Shown: positions 35,530-45,106 of the stretch, piece after piece
Position numbering within the stretch: position 1 is the first letter of the stretch
How the letters are laid out: the number at the start of each line of letters is the position of its first letter
Source of the DNA: Spirosoma rhododendri
GTDB lineage: Bacteria > Bacteroidota > Bacteroidia > Cytophagales > Spirosomataceae
DNA length: 64,000 nt
NCBI RefSeq assembly: GCF_012849055.1
Contig: NZ_CP051678.1
Coordinates: 62,001 to 126,000, forward strand
Reading direction: 5' to 3'
Translations under genes and position numbers: made by a program
Notes under the pieces: model-generated
What the model was told of the DNA's origin: nothing
The model's input: the letters and a program-made list of their open reading frames with translations, nothing else
Databases searched by the model: none

Positions 35530-37197
35530 ATGGAGATACTTTCCCGCCTTGGTAGTATAGTACTGATTTGCTGTTTGGCCGCCTGTCATCAATCGACCGA
35601 ACAGTCAGTCAGTCAACGAGATCGTTTTTTGGCTGACAGCGCGACGCAGCTACGGTTCATTTGGGCAGGTAACGAAGAGTACCGGCAGAAGAAAGGGTTT
35701 GCCTCGTTTACTAAAAGTCTGGCTTATTACGACAGTGCTCAAGTCATTGCCGACCGGTGGAAAAACCGCCGGATGCTGGCCCGGGCCGCTAATGCCAAGG
35801 GCCGGGTTTACGATGCCTGGGAGAAAGAGCCCCAACTTACGATTCGTTATTATGGCCGGACGGCTGCGCTGTACCGACCGATGACCGATGAGCAGTATCG
35901 GTACCTGTATACGACGCACCTGCTGGCTCATGCCTATGAAAAAGCGCGCGATACGCTCCACACCGTAGCCGTGCTTACCAAGCTTTACCATGAACTGGTC
36001 TGGCGCGACACCACCCAGTTGAAGATGTATGATTTTACACCGGAGATGGCACTCATCGCAACCGGGGTAGGCGCTAACTCGCTGGCAACCCGGATACTGA
36101 CTCATCTTACCCGTCGTGCCTGGATCGTAAACGACTCCATGACGTACAGTTATCTGGACCATTATTATTTAACGCGCAGTCGAATCGATGCCTATACCAA
36201 ACAGCATCACCACTCGCCTTATATTGACTCCCTGACCCAAGTTTTTGCCGGAAGCCGGAACATGCTGGACAGCCTGTATTATGCGGAAAATCTAGCCCGA
36301 CTCCACCGCCAGCAGCAGCGCCATCAGACAGCCAGCTATTTTTACGAGTTGGCCAACGAACTGACGCATCGGCTCAACAACACCAGTGCTGTGGCTCAGA
36401 TGCAGACCGCACTGGTCAGCAGCGAACTACTGGTTGAAAAAAATAAACTGGCTTATCAGACGGCCGTACGGGAAATTCGCTGGCAGACGGTCTGGATCCT
36501 TGGTGCCCTACTGCTTATCATAAGCTTACTAAGCTTTTATCTGTTTCGTCGAAACCGGCTGATCGAAACGCAGGCGAAACGACTGACCCACCTCAACGAG
36601 CAGCTCGATGATCAGATTGCGCAGGTACAACTGCTGAACAAGGAAATTCAGCACCGGGTTAAGAATAACCTGTCGATGATTTACAGTCTGCTGCGTATGC
36701 AGGAGCGAAAAGCGGAGCATCCTGAAACGTTGATGCAGTTGCAGCAGGCCCGGTTACGCGTGGAGTCCATTGCCACGCTGCATAATCAACTGATTAGCGA
36801 AGCGAGTTTGATTAATCTTGATGCTTACATCCGATCAATGCTCGATTCGATAGTCGGGTGTTACGACAAAGTTGTGTCAACGCAGTTTGAGATTGCGCCG
36901 GTTTCGATTCCAAACAAGTACTATCTACCGCTGGCACTGATGCTGACGGAGTGGGTTACCAACTCACTGAAACATGGCTTACCGCCGGGAGATGAACTGA
37001 CCATTCAGATTACGCTTTGCCAGCAGCAACACGAATTGCGTGTCAGCTATGCCGATAATGGTCAGCTAGTGAATCAATCGCCTACGCCCAACTTAGGCAT
37101 GGACATTGTCACCTTGCTGGCCCGCCAGATCAACGGTGATTTAACCGTTTCACCGCATAATCCTTACCACTATCAACTACGCTTTACGTATGGCTGA
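35530..37197 (+). CDS. Membrane sensor histidine kinase, HisKA_2 type
   Basis: A 555-residue kinase. The N-terminus is a lipoprotein-type signal (IVLICCLAACHQ; Cys19). A periplasmic, Tyr-rich helical region of about 290 residues, probably TPR-like, follows. One membrane segment (VWILGALLLIISLLSFYLF, about 318-336) and a coiled linker lead to HisKA_2 with EIQHRVKNNLSMIYSLL (His375). The ATPase part has LALMLTEWVTNSLKHG, YADNG and NLGMDIVTLLARQ. It overlaps the LytTR regulator by 8 bases, so the pair is one two-component system. A lipidated anchor plus one membrane segment is unusual and should be checked. Confidence 0.85.
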   Translation: MEILSRLGSIVLICCLAACHQSTEQSVSQRDRFLADSATQLRFIWAGNEEYRQKKGFASFTKSLAYYDSAQVIADRWKNRRMLARAANAKGRVYDAWEKEPQLTIRYYGRTAALYRPMTDEQYRYLYTTHLLAHAYEKARDTLHTVAVLTKLYHELVWRDTTQLKMYDFTPEMALIATGVGANSLATRILTHLTRRAWIVNDSMTYSYLDHYYLTRSRIDAYTKQHHHSPYIDSLTQVFAGSRNMLDSLYYAENLARLHRQQQRHQTASYFYELANELTHRLNNTSAVAQMQTALVSSELLVEKNKLAYQTAVREIRWQTVWILGALLLIISLLSFYLFRRNRLIETQAKRLTHLNEQLDDQIAQVQLLNKEIQHRVKNNLSMIYSLLRMQERKAEHPETLMQLQQARLRVESIATLHNQLISEASLINLDAYIRSMLDSIVGCYDKVVSTQFEIAPVSIPNKYYLPLALMLTEWVTNSLKHGLPPGDELTIQITLCQQQHELRVSYADNGQLVNQSPTPNLGMDIVTLLARQINGDLTVSPHNPYHYQLRFTYG

Positions 37198-37960
37198 TAC
37201 TATTTCCATTTTGATAGTCGAAGACGAGTTATTGATTGCGGAGACGTTACGGTACAGTGTGGAAGACCTGGGATTTACAGTTATCGGCATTGCCAGCACG
37301 TTCGAGCAGGCCATTGCGCTGATCGACCAGCATCGACCTGATCTCACCCTGCTTGATATTAATTTAAATAGTGAGCGGACAACTGATAGTGGGCTTGCCC
37401 TTGCCGACCGGTTGGCTAATGATTATCGATCAGCCTTTATTTTTCTGACAGCTTACTCCGACTACGACACTATTTTACAGGCCACCCGGTTACGCCCCGG
37501 TGGTTATCTAATCAAGCCGATAAATCCAGCCACCTTATTTGCTGCCATTCAGACGACTATTGAAAATCAGATTAATTCAACTAAACCAGCTGCTACCGCT
37601 AACCAGCCGACCCAACAGCGCGATTTCTTCTTTATCAAAGTCGGCAACCGGAACGTAAAAATTCATTGGCGTAACGTCTACTGTCTGGAGGCCAGTAAAA
37701 ACTACGTTCAAATCAGAGTCATCGGTACACCGGTAACGTACAATGTAAGAGGAACGCTTAGTTTTGTGCAACAACAACTGGTTCCGGTGGCTATTCAACC
37801 CTACCTCAAGCAGTTCAGTCGTAGTACAGTCATCAATATTCAACACGTCACTCATTTCGATGCTGATTTCGTCTACTGTGGCTCATTCAAAGCTGGCAAT
37901 TCCCGCTTCAGCTATAAAGAATTACAAGTACTGTTGACTGATCTACCAGCCTCACTGTGA
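37190..37960 (+). CDS. LytTR-family response regulator
   Basis: A 256-residue regulator: receiver domain (1-125) with ILIVEDELLIAE, Asp56 in LTLLDINLN, FLTAYSD and LIKPINP; then a Thr/Gln linker and a LytTR DNA-binding domain (about 145-250) with VYCLEASKNYVQIRV, YLKQFSRSTVINIQHV and KAGNSRFSYKELQVLL. It overlaps the kinase stop by 8 bases and is probably its partner. Target promoters are unknown. Confidence 0.88.
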   Translation: MADTISILIVEDELLIAETLRYSVEDLGFTVIGIASTFEQAIALIDQHRPDLTLLDINLNSERTTDSGLALADRLANDYRSAFIFLTAYSDYDTILQATRLRPGGYLIKPINPATLFAAIQTTIENQINSTKPAATANQPTQQRDFFFIKVGNRNVKIHWRNVYCLEASKNYVQIRVIGTPVTYNVRGTLSFVQQQLVPVAIQPYLKQFSRSTVINIQHVTHFDADFVYCGSFKAGNSRFSYKELQVLLTDLPASL

Positions 37961-39094
37961 CGAACATGGGGGTAGCTAACACAGTTGGGACGGTCCCGCG
38001 ACGGCGTACCGTGCCGCTGCCGTATATTCGCCACGTGAAATCTGTAATATTCTATCAGTCAATCAGTTATACAGATTTAACTGTTTAAAACAGGGGTCGT
38101 TTCGACAAGCAGAGTATACTACTCGCAATAGATGTGAATCTGGGCTGCTAACCGCTATACTTCGGACTTGGATATTCTTAACATCGTTTTTAGGTTACAA
38201 CTACCGAAGCGGGCCAGATATCAAATAGCCCACTTTGAGTCAACCGAAAAGGTGTAAATCAGCGTTAAAATGGTCTTTTCGAGCAACTGAAACCATACGT
38301 TTTCATTTGACTATAGGGCAAATCAAAAGGAACGTTTATGCTTGTCAATCAGCGATTTATAACCCTGTTTTATATCTGGCCTGCTTCGGTAGTTGCAACC
38401 CTAGTTGAGTGTTTGTTCAACAGACTAACGAGGGGTGTAGTTTCCCAACCCAACGAATGCGTTCACAGACAAAAACTCGCAGCCATCAAGTCATCAGCAG
38501 ACAGGCCAATCTAGCGCTTGCGGCTATCACTAGACTGGGTAAATCAACGGATAGGGGACAGACCACACCCCAGTAATCTGATCATTTGGGCGTAAACAGT
38601 CTCACAAACTCAACCTATCATCGAAAAAGAAACATTGATTTTTGAGATGGCAATTTGAGAATCGATTGGGCACTGAACCATCATCGCTTACGCGACCGAT
38701 TCACCGACCCGTAAAAACGGGCGTTTAATTGGACGCCTTGTTTTAATTACGATCAACGACTATCCGTTGCATATGCCCCAGCGAAAATGGGAAGCGACAC
38801 AGCTCATTTACGACACCACGACAGCCACCGGGGCGCGGCCGTGCCCTGGTGGCCACCTGTTCAGAAATTCTGCCCAACTTAATAGGGCGCTAAGCTATTG
38901 AACGCTTCTATTGTAGACATCGTCAACGTTGCTCTTAGTAAGTCAATGGCGTTTATCATTCGCCAAGACGTCAGGCCAGCCTATCAAATCGCTCAAGGTT
39001 GTCATTTGTTATAACAACCTGTTCGTACCCCTTCAGTACTACCACTACTTTTTCCGTAATTTTGGGCTGAAATCATACTTCGTTACTAGTTATT
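37961..39094. other. Long gene-free stretch between two regulatory loci
   Basis: About 1.1 kb with stops in all frames. Some pieces (around 38890-38990) faintly resemble the end of an IS5-type transposase (AIERFYCRHRQRC), so it may be old, decayed insertion-sequence DNA. The promoter of the next regulator must lie at the right end. Confidence 0.35.
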
Positions 39095-39877
39095 ATGATT
39101 GGCTCGCTACGCTGTGCTATTATCGAAGATGAGCCATTAGCGCAACAACTTCTCCAGAAATACGTCCGGCGTGTTCCCTCGCTTGATCTGGTGGCGACCT
39201 TCGATGACGCCATTACGGCCTTCGAGCAACTGCCCGGCATACAGCCCGAGGTTATTTTTCTGGATATCAACATGCCTGAGATGACGGGGCTGGAGTTTCT
39301 ACAGGCTTACCCTTTGCCCCACCCCCTCGTGGTGATGACAACGGCTAATCCCCATCATGCCCTGGAAGGCTTTGAGCTGGGCGTCGTTGATTACTTACTT
39401 AAGCCTATTGCCTTCGATCGCTTTCTCAAAGCCATCGGTCGGGTTAAGGAGCGGATGCCCAAAACGGCTCCGGGCCCCGCAGCCAACCATCCCTTGTCGG
39501 ATGAAGCCAGAACACGTTCTACCGATGGGCCGCTAGCCATTGATTCGCCGACAGCCGACTTCATCTACCTGAAGACCGACAAAAAGCTCGAACAGATTCA
39601 CCTCCATGAGCTGGTCTACGCCGAAGCCCTGGGCGACTATATCAAGGTATTCCTGCCGGATCGGTTCGTGGTCACCCATTTAACGATGACCAAGCTGGCC
39701 GAAACCCTCCCCCCGGACCGCTTTCTGCGGATCAACCGGTCGTTCATCATTCAGCTCCGCCATGTAAAAGTCCTGGAGGGGAACTCGGTGCTGTTGTCGA
39801 CCGGTGATAATCTGGTAATTGGTTCCAGTTACCGCGATGCCGTTAAGGAGCGAATCCGGCGGGAACAGATCGGCTGA
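39095..39877 (+). CDS. LytTR-family response regulator
   Basis: A 260-residue LytR/AlgR-type regulator. Receiver: CAIIEDEPLAQQLL, Asp57 in VIFLDINMPEMTGLEF, VVMTTAN, LKPIAFDRF. A linker rich in Pro and Ala precedes LytTR (about 155-258) with FIYLKTDKKLEQIHLHELVY and FLRINRSFIIQLRHVK. Its probable partner is the 5TM-type kinase at 42461; between them, on the other strand, lies an outer-membrane beta-barrel gene, an arrangement common in Cytophagales. It converges on that gene with a 14-base gap. Confidence 0.87.
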   Translation: MIGSLRCAIIEDEPLAQQLLQKYVRRVPSLDLVATFDDAITAFEQLPGIQPEVIFLDINMPEMTGLEFLQAYPLPHPLVVMTTANPHHALEGFELGVVDYLLKPIAFDRFLKAIGRVKERMPKTAPGPAANHPLSDEARTRSTDGPLAIDSPTADFIYLKTDKKLEQIHLHELVYAEALGDYIKVFLPDRFVVTHLTMTKLAETLPPDRFLRINRSFIIQLRHVKVLEGNSVLLSTGDNLVIGSSYRDAVKERIRREQIG

Positions 39878-39891
39878 CAACCAGCGGGCTA

Positions 39892-42279
39892 CTACCGCAT
39901 CCGGCTCTTTTCATCGTCGTTGCCTAAGGTCCCTTGCCGGGCCGCTTTGACGGTCTTCTTGCCAAAATTATAGCTGAACGATACTTTAACACGCTGGCTG
40001 TCATTGTAACTCCGCATGGTGAAGTTCACCTGCCCGTAGGCAGACTCCAGTCGGCTGGTCATGGTCCGGAACACATCGCTTACGTCGATCCGCAGGTTCG
40101 CCTGTTTTGCCAGCAGGGATTTTGTTACGCTCATCGATACGCCCCCAAATCCTTTCTGGGTGAACAGGCCCGACCGGGCGGGCGACATGTAGTGTGCCGT
40201 TAGTTCGTATTTCCAGTCGCGGGGCAGGGCGATAATGTTCGAGGACGTAGCCATCACCCACAGGCCGGTGGCTTGGTAGCGGTTCAGTTCGTTAACAGGG
40301 CTACTGGTGTAATTGCCCATGCCCATCAGCGTGGTATTCGTCTGCCAGCGTTTCGTTACGTTCTTCGCGTAGGTTGCGCCCACGTAGAAATCGTTGCCGT
40401 TTCGCAGGTTGTCCATCACCTGGGTGTACACCAACGTAGCCGGATCAGCCCGTAACACGGTGGTCATCTGATCGCGGATGTAGGCATAGTTCGCAAACAG
40501 GTTCAGGCTCCCAAGCGAATAAAAGGCGTCCAGGGTGTGCGCAAACGATGGGCGAATCAACGGGTTTCCTTCAATGATCGTGTAGGGATCGATCAGGTTG
40601 CGGTAGGGAACCAGGCTGCCCAGGCTGGGACGGCTTATTTTCCGGCTGAGTGTCACACCCCACGAGCGTCCGTTCGGCAGGTTCCGGTTCAGCCCCATAC
40701 TCGGGAAGAGTCCGGCGTAACTACGGGCCAGCGCCGATTGAGTCAGGTGCTGCTCGGTACGTTCTACCCGTAGGCCACCCTGCCACGACCAGCCTTTACC
40801 AAACGAGTGGCTCAGGTTCGAGTAAGCGGCATAGGTATGCTCCTGGTAGAGCCCCGACTGACTAAACGCCGGATCGAACTGGTACTGACCGTTGACAAAA
40901 TTGGCTTGCTGAAGCGTGTTATTATTACGGATGAACACATATTTCGCACCCACGTCCAATCGCCACTTGCTGCCCAGTACGGGGGTCCCATAATCCAGCT
41001 GACCAATCAGGTTTCGCTGCTGATTCGGGTTCAGAATACGGAGCCTTGTCACCGGGCCGTTCGCTCCCTCATCCGATCCAATTCGCTGATAGGCAATAAA
41101 CTGAGACGCGTCTTTATCGACCATCGACTCGGTTACGAAAACGGTCAGTTCTTTGTTCTTCGTCGGGCCGAAGCTCGCTTTGTAGCTTAGGTTCATGTCG
41201 TACACGCCAGCCTGTTCTAGTCCCCTGTTCTCGGTGCGGATGGTCGAGTCAGCCAATAATGCAACCATCGATCGGGTACGGGTGTCCGTATTTTTGTTAT
41301 CCCGGCGCCAGTTGCCGTTCAGGCGCAGGCTCAGTACGTGCTGGGGATCGAAGGCGTAATCGAGACTCAGGTTGGTCGCCAGTGAGCGGTACGTATTCAG
41401 GGTAAGCAAGCTGTTCTGCTGTGTAGCACCGGGGAAGGTCCGGTTCAGATCCTGGGTCGAATAGGACGTGGAAGGAAGGGTGGCATTCAGGCTACCGAAT
41501 ACTGTCCATTTACCCTGCCGATACGTCAGCGATCCGTTGGCCGACGAGCGGCTGTATTGGCCCTGCGAGTACGTTAGCGTCGAGCGGCCATTGATGCCCT
41601 GCTCCCGGCTCTTTTTGGTGATGATGTTGATCACCCCGTCCACGGTGGCGTCGTAGCGGGCTGATGGATTGGTGATAACTTCGACCCGGAGGATATCTTC
41701 CGCCGAGAACGTTTGTAGAAAGCTGGCCAGACTGCCCTGCCCCAGCTGTCGCCCATCGACCAGCAAAAGGACGTTGGATTTGTTGCCGATGCTGATCGTT
41801 CCGCCATCGTAGCCTACGCGGGGGATGTAGCGGAGCAGATCTTCCGCCTTATTGCCCCGCGTAATAACACTGCCTTCTACGTTGATGACAAGCCGATCGG
41901 CCTGCTGGCTAACCAGTGATGGCTGCGCTTTTACGGTGACTTCGGCTAAGTTTCTGGCACTGGCGTCTACCGTCAACACACCTAGATCCACGGTTGGCGT
42001 CTCGGCCGTTAAGGTGATCACGGACGAGTAGTGGTCACTGTAGCCCACCGCGCTGATCCGGGTGCGGTAGGTCCCCGACGCGAGTTTATCCATCCTGAAA
42101 CGCCCGTCCTCGCCGGTGATCGCTCCTTTAACGATTGACGAGTCAGCCGATCGCAGCAAGGCTACGCTGGCGTACAGCATCGGTTGATTGGCGGTATCGG
42201 TAACCCGGCCGGTTAGCTGGTGCTGGGCGATCGCTGGTAGTGAGAAGAGGAGAAAAAAGAAGGCAAGACGGGCGTTCAT
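39892..42279 (-). CDS. Outer-membrane beta-barrel protein with carboxypeptidase-like and plug domains
   Basis: About 795 residues from ATG 42279, giving a signal peptide (MNARLAFFFLLFSLPAIAQH); an upstream GTG/ATG frame from 42435 lacks one. A carboxypeptidase-D-like domain (LTGRVTDTANQPMLYASVAL) comes first, then a plug (AEDLLRYIPRVGYDGGTIS, LLVDGRQLGQGSLASFLQT) and a long barrel of the OMP_b-brl_3 type (RSWGVTLSRKISRPSLGSL). No TonB box clearly seen. It is likely regulated by, or supplies the signal for, the kinase and regulator genes around it. The substrate is unknown. Confidence 0.82.
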   Translation of the reverse strand: MNARLAFFFLLFSLPAIAQHQLTGRVTDTANQPMLYASVALLRSADSSIVKGAITGEDGRFRMDKLASGTYRTRISAVGYSDHYSSVITLTAETPTVDLGVLTVDASARNLAEVTVKAQPSLVSQQADRLVINVEGSVITRGNKAEDLLRYIPRVGYDGGTISIGNKSNVLLLVDGRQLGQGSLASFLQTFSAEDILRVEVITNPSARYDATVDGVINIITKKSREQGINGRSTLTYSQGQYSRSSANGSLTYRQGKWTVFGSLNATLPSTSYSTQDLNRTFPGATQQNSLLTLNTYRSLATNLSLDYAFDPQHVLSLRLNGNWRRDNKNTDTRTRSMVALLADSTIRTENRGLEQAGVYDMNLSYKASFGPTKNKELTVFVTESMVDKDASQFIAYQRIGSDEGANGPVTRLRILNPNQQRNLIGQLDYGTPVLGSKWRLDVGAKYVFIRNNNTLQQANFVNGQYQFDPAFSQSGLYQEHTYAAYSNLSHSFGKGWSWQGGLRVERTEQHLTQSALARSYAGLFPSMGLNRNLPNGRSWGVTLSRKISRPSLGSLVPYRNLIDPYTIIEGNPLIRPSFAHTLDAFYSLGSLNLFANYAYIRDQMTTVLRADPATLVYTQVMDNLRNGNDFYVGATYAKNVTKRWQTNTTLMGMGNYTSSPVNELNRYQATGLWVMATSSNIIALPRDWKYELTAHYMSPARSGLFTQKGFGGVSMSVTKSLLAKQANLRIDVSDVFRTMTSRLESAYGQVNFTMRSYNDSQRVKVSFSYNFGKKTVKAARQGTLGNDDEKSRMR

Positions 42280-42460
42280 GGGGTGATTTGCGTTGCGTGA
42301 TTGATGAGGCAAACCTAGCCCTGGCCCGTTGGTAGCCCCAGTTAATTCGGTGAACCCACCGTTCTTTTCGACCAAGTCCTTCCGATCATATTCATCGAAA
42401 AAATGGGCAGCTTGGTCGAAAAATGGGTCATACATTAGGGAAACACGCGAAGTTTGACCG

Positions 42461-43606
42461 ATGAAGTTCCCCCTGGTTCAATTATCCTTTCTCACCGGCT
42501 CAGCCCGTCGGCTACTGGCACATGCCCTTGTTATTTTTGCCTTATATGTATTGGTGAGCGCTGATGGACTAACGGCAAGTTTGATTTACCGCTACGGTGA
42601 TACCGGACAGTGGTTCATGAACGGGCAGTTTCTGTTGCAACTGGGTATTTACTACGGCTGGGGCTACTGGCTTTTTCCCCGTTTTCTGTATCGATTCAAG
42701 CCGCTTCCCCTGCTGGCGCTTATTCTCCTGACGTACACGGGCGTTTATCTGGCCAACTACGCTGGCTTCAGCTGGCTTCATCAGACCGTCGGCTTTCCCG
42801 ACCATGGCCTGTTGTCGGTACCCCGTGCTAAAATCTGGTCGAATTTATCGCTGATGTGGCACCGCATGGAGCAGCACGGACCGCTGGGCCTGTTTACGAA
42901 TGTTTCCCTGTTCGGCTGGAATTTCCTGCTGTCGTTTACCTATCCGGCGCTGCTGCTGGCCTTTAAAGCGCTGTACGACAACATGGCCGCCCAGATTAGT
43001 AACGCTCAGCTCAAACAGCAAAATATGCAGCTTGAACTGGGCTACCTGAAAAGCCAGATTAACCCACATTTTTTATTTAACGTGCTGAACAGCGTATACG
43101 CCCTGACGGAAGAGGATTGCCCACCAGCGGCCCAACTCGTCCATCAGTTGTCCGGCCTGATGCAGTATACCCTGTACGAAACCGCTGAGCCTACCGTCCC
43201 GCTGCAGAAGGAACTTCAGTTTATCCGGGATTATATCGCCCTGGAAAAGACCCGGACGGGCAAACGCGTTGATCTTCAGGTATCGCTGCCCGCAACCGTC
43301 AGCGACAGCGTTCACATTGTTCCTTTCCTGCTGATTCCTTTCGTGGAGAACGCCTTCAAGCACGGGGTTCAACGGAGTGCCCGTAAATCCTGGATCAAGC
43401 TAGCGGTCGTGGTTGATAAGGCTGGTCTGCAATTAACCATCAGTAACAGCAAACCTGTTACGCCAGAAGCGAGCATTGGCGGGTTGGGGCTAGTCAACGT
43501 CCGGAAGCGGCTGGCTTTACTGTACCCGGGTCATGTTCTTCAGGTAGTGAACGAGCCGGACTGCTACCAAGTCGATCTGGCTCTCCCGTTTGACGCCGTT
43601 AGGTAA
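42461..43606 (+). CDS. LytS-type sensor histidine kinase
   Basis: A 381-residue kinase with four membrane segments in residues 15-180 and the His_kinase motif SQINPHFLFNVLNSVYAL (His203). The ATPase part has VPFLLIPFVENAFKHG, LTISNSK and GGLGLVNVRKRLALLYPG. It is the probable partner of the LytTR regulator at 39095. It diverges from the beta-barrel gene with a 181-base gap that must hold both promoters, so kinase and barrel may be controlled together. Confidence 0.87.
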   Translation: MKFPLVQLSFLTGSARRLLAHALVIFALYVLVSADGLTASLIYRYGDTGQWFMNGQFLLQLGIYYGWGYWLFPRFLYRFKPLPLLALILLTYTGVYLANYAGFSWLHQTVGFPDHGLLSVPRAKIWSNLSLMWHRMEQHGPLGLFTNVSLFGWNFLLSFTYPALLLAFKALYDNMAAQISNAQLKQQNMQLELGYLKSQINPHFLFNVLNSVYALTEEDCPPAAQLVHQLSGLMQYTLYETAEPTVPLQKELQFIRDYIALEKTRTGKRVDLQVSLPATVSDSVHIVPFLLIPFVENAFKHGVQRSARKSWIKLAVVVDKAGLQLTISNSKPVTPEASIGGLGLVNVRKRLALLYPGHVLQVVNEPDCYQVDLALPFDAVR

Positions 43607-43897
43607 TCCAACCGGCTAGAAGCCATTGGCTATCGATCAGCTTGCCGCTACGTTCTACCTCAACGTACTGTTTACCTAAGAAATGACGGAGGGCCTCCCA
43701 CTCGCGGATTTTGCCGCATTTTGTGTGGCTTGCCGTCAAAAATTTCGTTCTGGTAACTGGTTAGCCTTACTTCTACTGCGACAACGTACGTAAGAGCCTG
43801 TTTGTGGCAAGGGGTCAACTATCTCGCTAAACCCTCACGAGGGAGACGAACTGAGAGTTAGATTAGGTAGAGAGCTTACCGAGATTGAGAGTACCCC

Positions 43898-44809
43898 TTA
43901 CCGGCTGCACGAAAAAGGCAGATTTGTTCGGATCTCGTGATCTTCGCCTAACGGATTGACAAAGCGGGCTTGACCAAGTACGCGCAGGGCTTCTTTGTCG
44001 TAAGCCGCCCCTAATGAACGCACTACTTGTAAGTCTTTAGGTAACCCATTCTTATCAACAGTCAACTGGACAGTAACCGACCCCTTCAACCCTTTTTCGG
44101 TTGGCGGGCAAACGATACGCTGGTAGAGGTTACTCCAACCGCCAATTAAGTCCACCGAGGCTGGGGCAGTAACGACTGACTTATAGTATACACTGTCCGG
44201 GTTCGCGTGATCCGCCGTGGGTACTTGGTACACGATATGCCAGTGGCGTAGGTAGTCTTCCAGGGGAGCAAGCCCCACGGCTGCCCGTCGTTGATTGACC
44301 TGGGCTTCGTCTTCGATCGGCATCACTTTAACGCCTTGCTTTGTCTCCCGCAGCTGGGAGCCATACAGTTGCTTTTGACCCCGGCCAACCCGAACTCGGT
44401 CCGTAAATATAGCCAGTGAAGCGGCTTTTAGTTCACCCTTGGCGGCCGCCTCAGTCAGCAGCGGCAGGTATTTTTCTTGCGTCTCCAACTCACTATGCTG
44501 AATGACCAGAAAGGCAATCGCTTGCCGCTGCTCTCCCACCAGCGAGCGCCCCGGATAGCCATAGCGAGCGATGATACGTTCGATTTTAGTCAGATTGAAT
44601 CGGTCCAGGACAGCTTGTTTTGCCATGTTAGCGTCATCCTCTTGTTGGCTCGTGGTCGTTTGGCGCAACGAATCGTTACGATAGCGCTGATCATCCTGGG
44701 CAATAGCGTCGAGTTGAGTAATCAGTGCCTGCTTGTCAGCTTGGCCAAGAGAAGGCAGTACAGGACACAAAAGCGCGATGATACACCAGATTAATCGACA
44801 ATCGACCAT
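43898..44809 (-). CDS. Periplasmic DUF6624-like protein with TonB C-terminal domain
   Basis: A 303-residue protein. A signal peptide (IWCIIALLCPVLPSLGQA) precedes a helical domain (about 25-180) with DDQRYRNDSLR and IERIIARYGYPG, like DUF6624 proteins. The last 90 residues form a TonB-type domain (KGSVTVQLTVDKNGLPKDLQ, then VVRSLGAAYDKEALRVLGQA). It lacks the N-terminal membrane anchor and Pro-rich spacer of true TonB, so it probably does not power transporters; the TonB fold here may be a binding module. Isolated gene. Confidence 0.7.
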   Translation of the reverse strand: MVDCRLIWCIIALLCPVLPSLGQADKQALITQLDAIAQDDQRYRNDSLRQTTTSQQEDDANMAKQAVLDRFNLTKIERIIARYGYPGRSLVGEQRQAIAFLVIQHSELETQEKYLPLLTEAAAKGELKAASLAIFTDRVRVGRGQKQLYGSQLRETKQGVKVMPIEDEAQVNQRRAAVGLAPLEDYLRHWHIVYQVPTADHANPDSVYYKSVVTAPASVDLIGGWSNLYQRIVCPPTEKGLKGSVTVQLTVDKNGLPKDLQVVRSLGAAYDKEALRVLGQARFVNPLGEDHEIRTNLPFSCSR

Positions 44810-45106
44810 ACGAAGCAGCGCGGTGGGTTGAGCCGCAAATGTAGCCGTTGCTCGCCTGACTTGGTTACATCGAAGTAAAATTAGGTATTGACTACTACTG
44901 AAGCGCTTAACCCCCTTTCTGCTAGCTGTATACTGCGCGGCACTAGCTCAAATGACCAACGTACGTATGTTGAGGGCCTTTGCATTCACAAGGCAAAAAG
45001 ATTATCTGGATCTAGCAGCCTGGTCAGTCATAATAGTTGATGAATGATCATGTAGCGGTTACTTTTGGGGGTTACATACTGACCATTTCCTTTGATCTGC
45101 TTGACA

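Noticed and set aside
38880..39000. IS5-type transposase end
   Set aside because: Match to ERF-type motif is short and broken by stops; mentioned only as a possibility.
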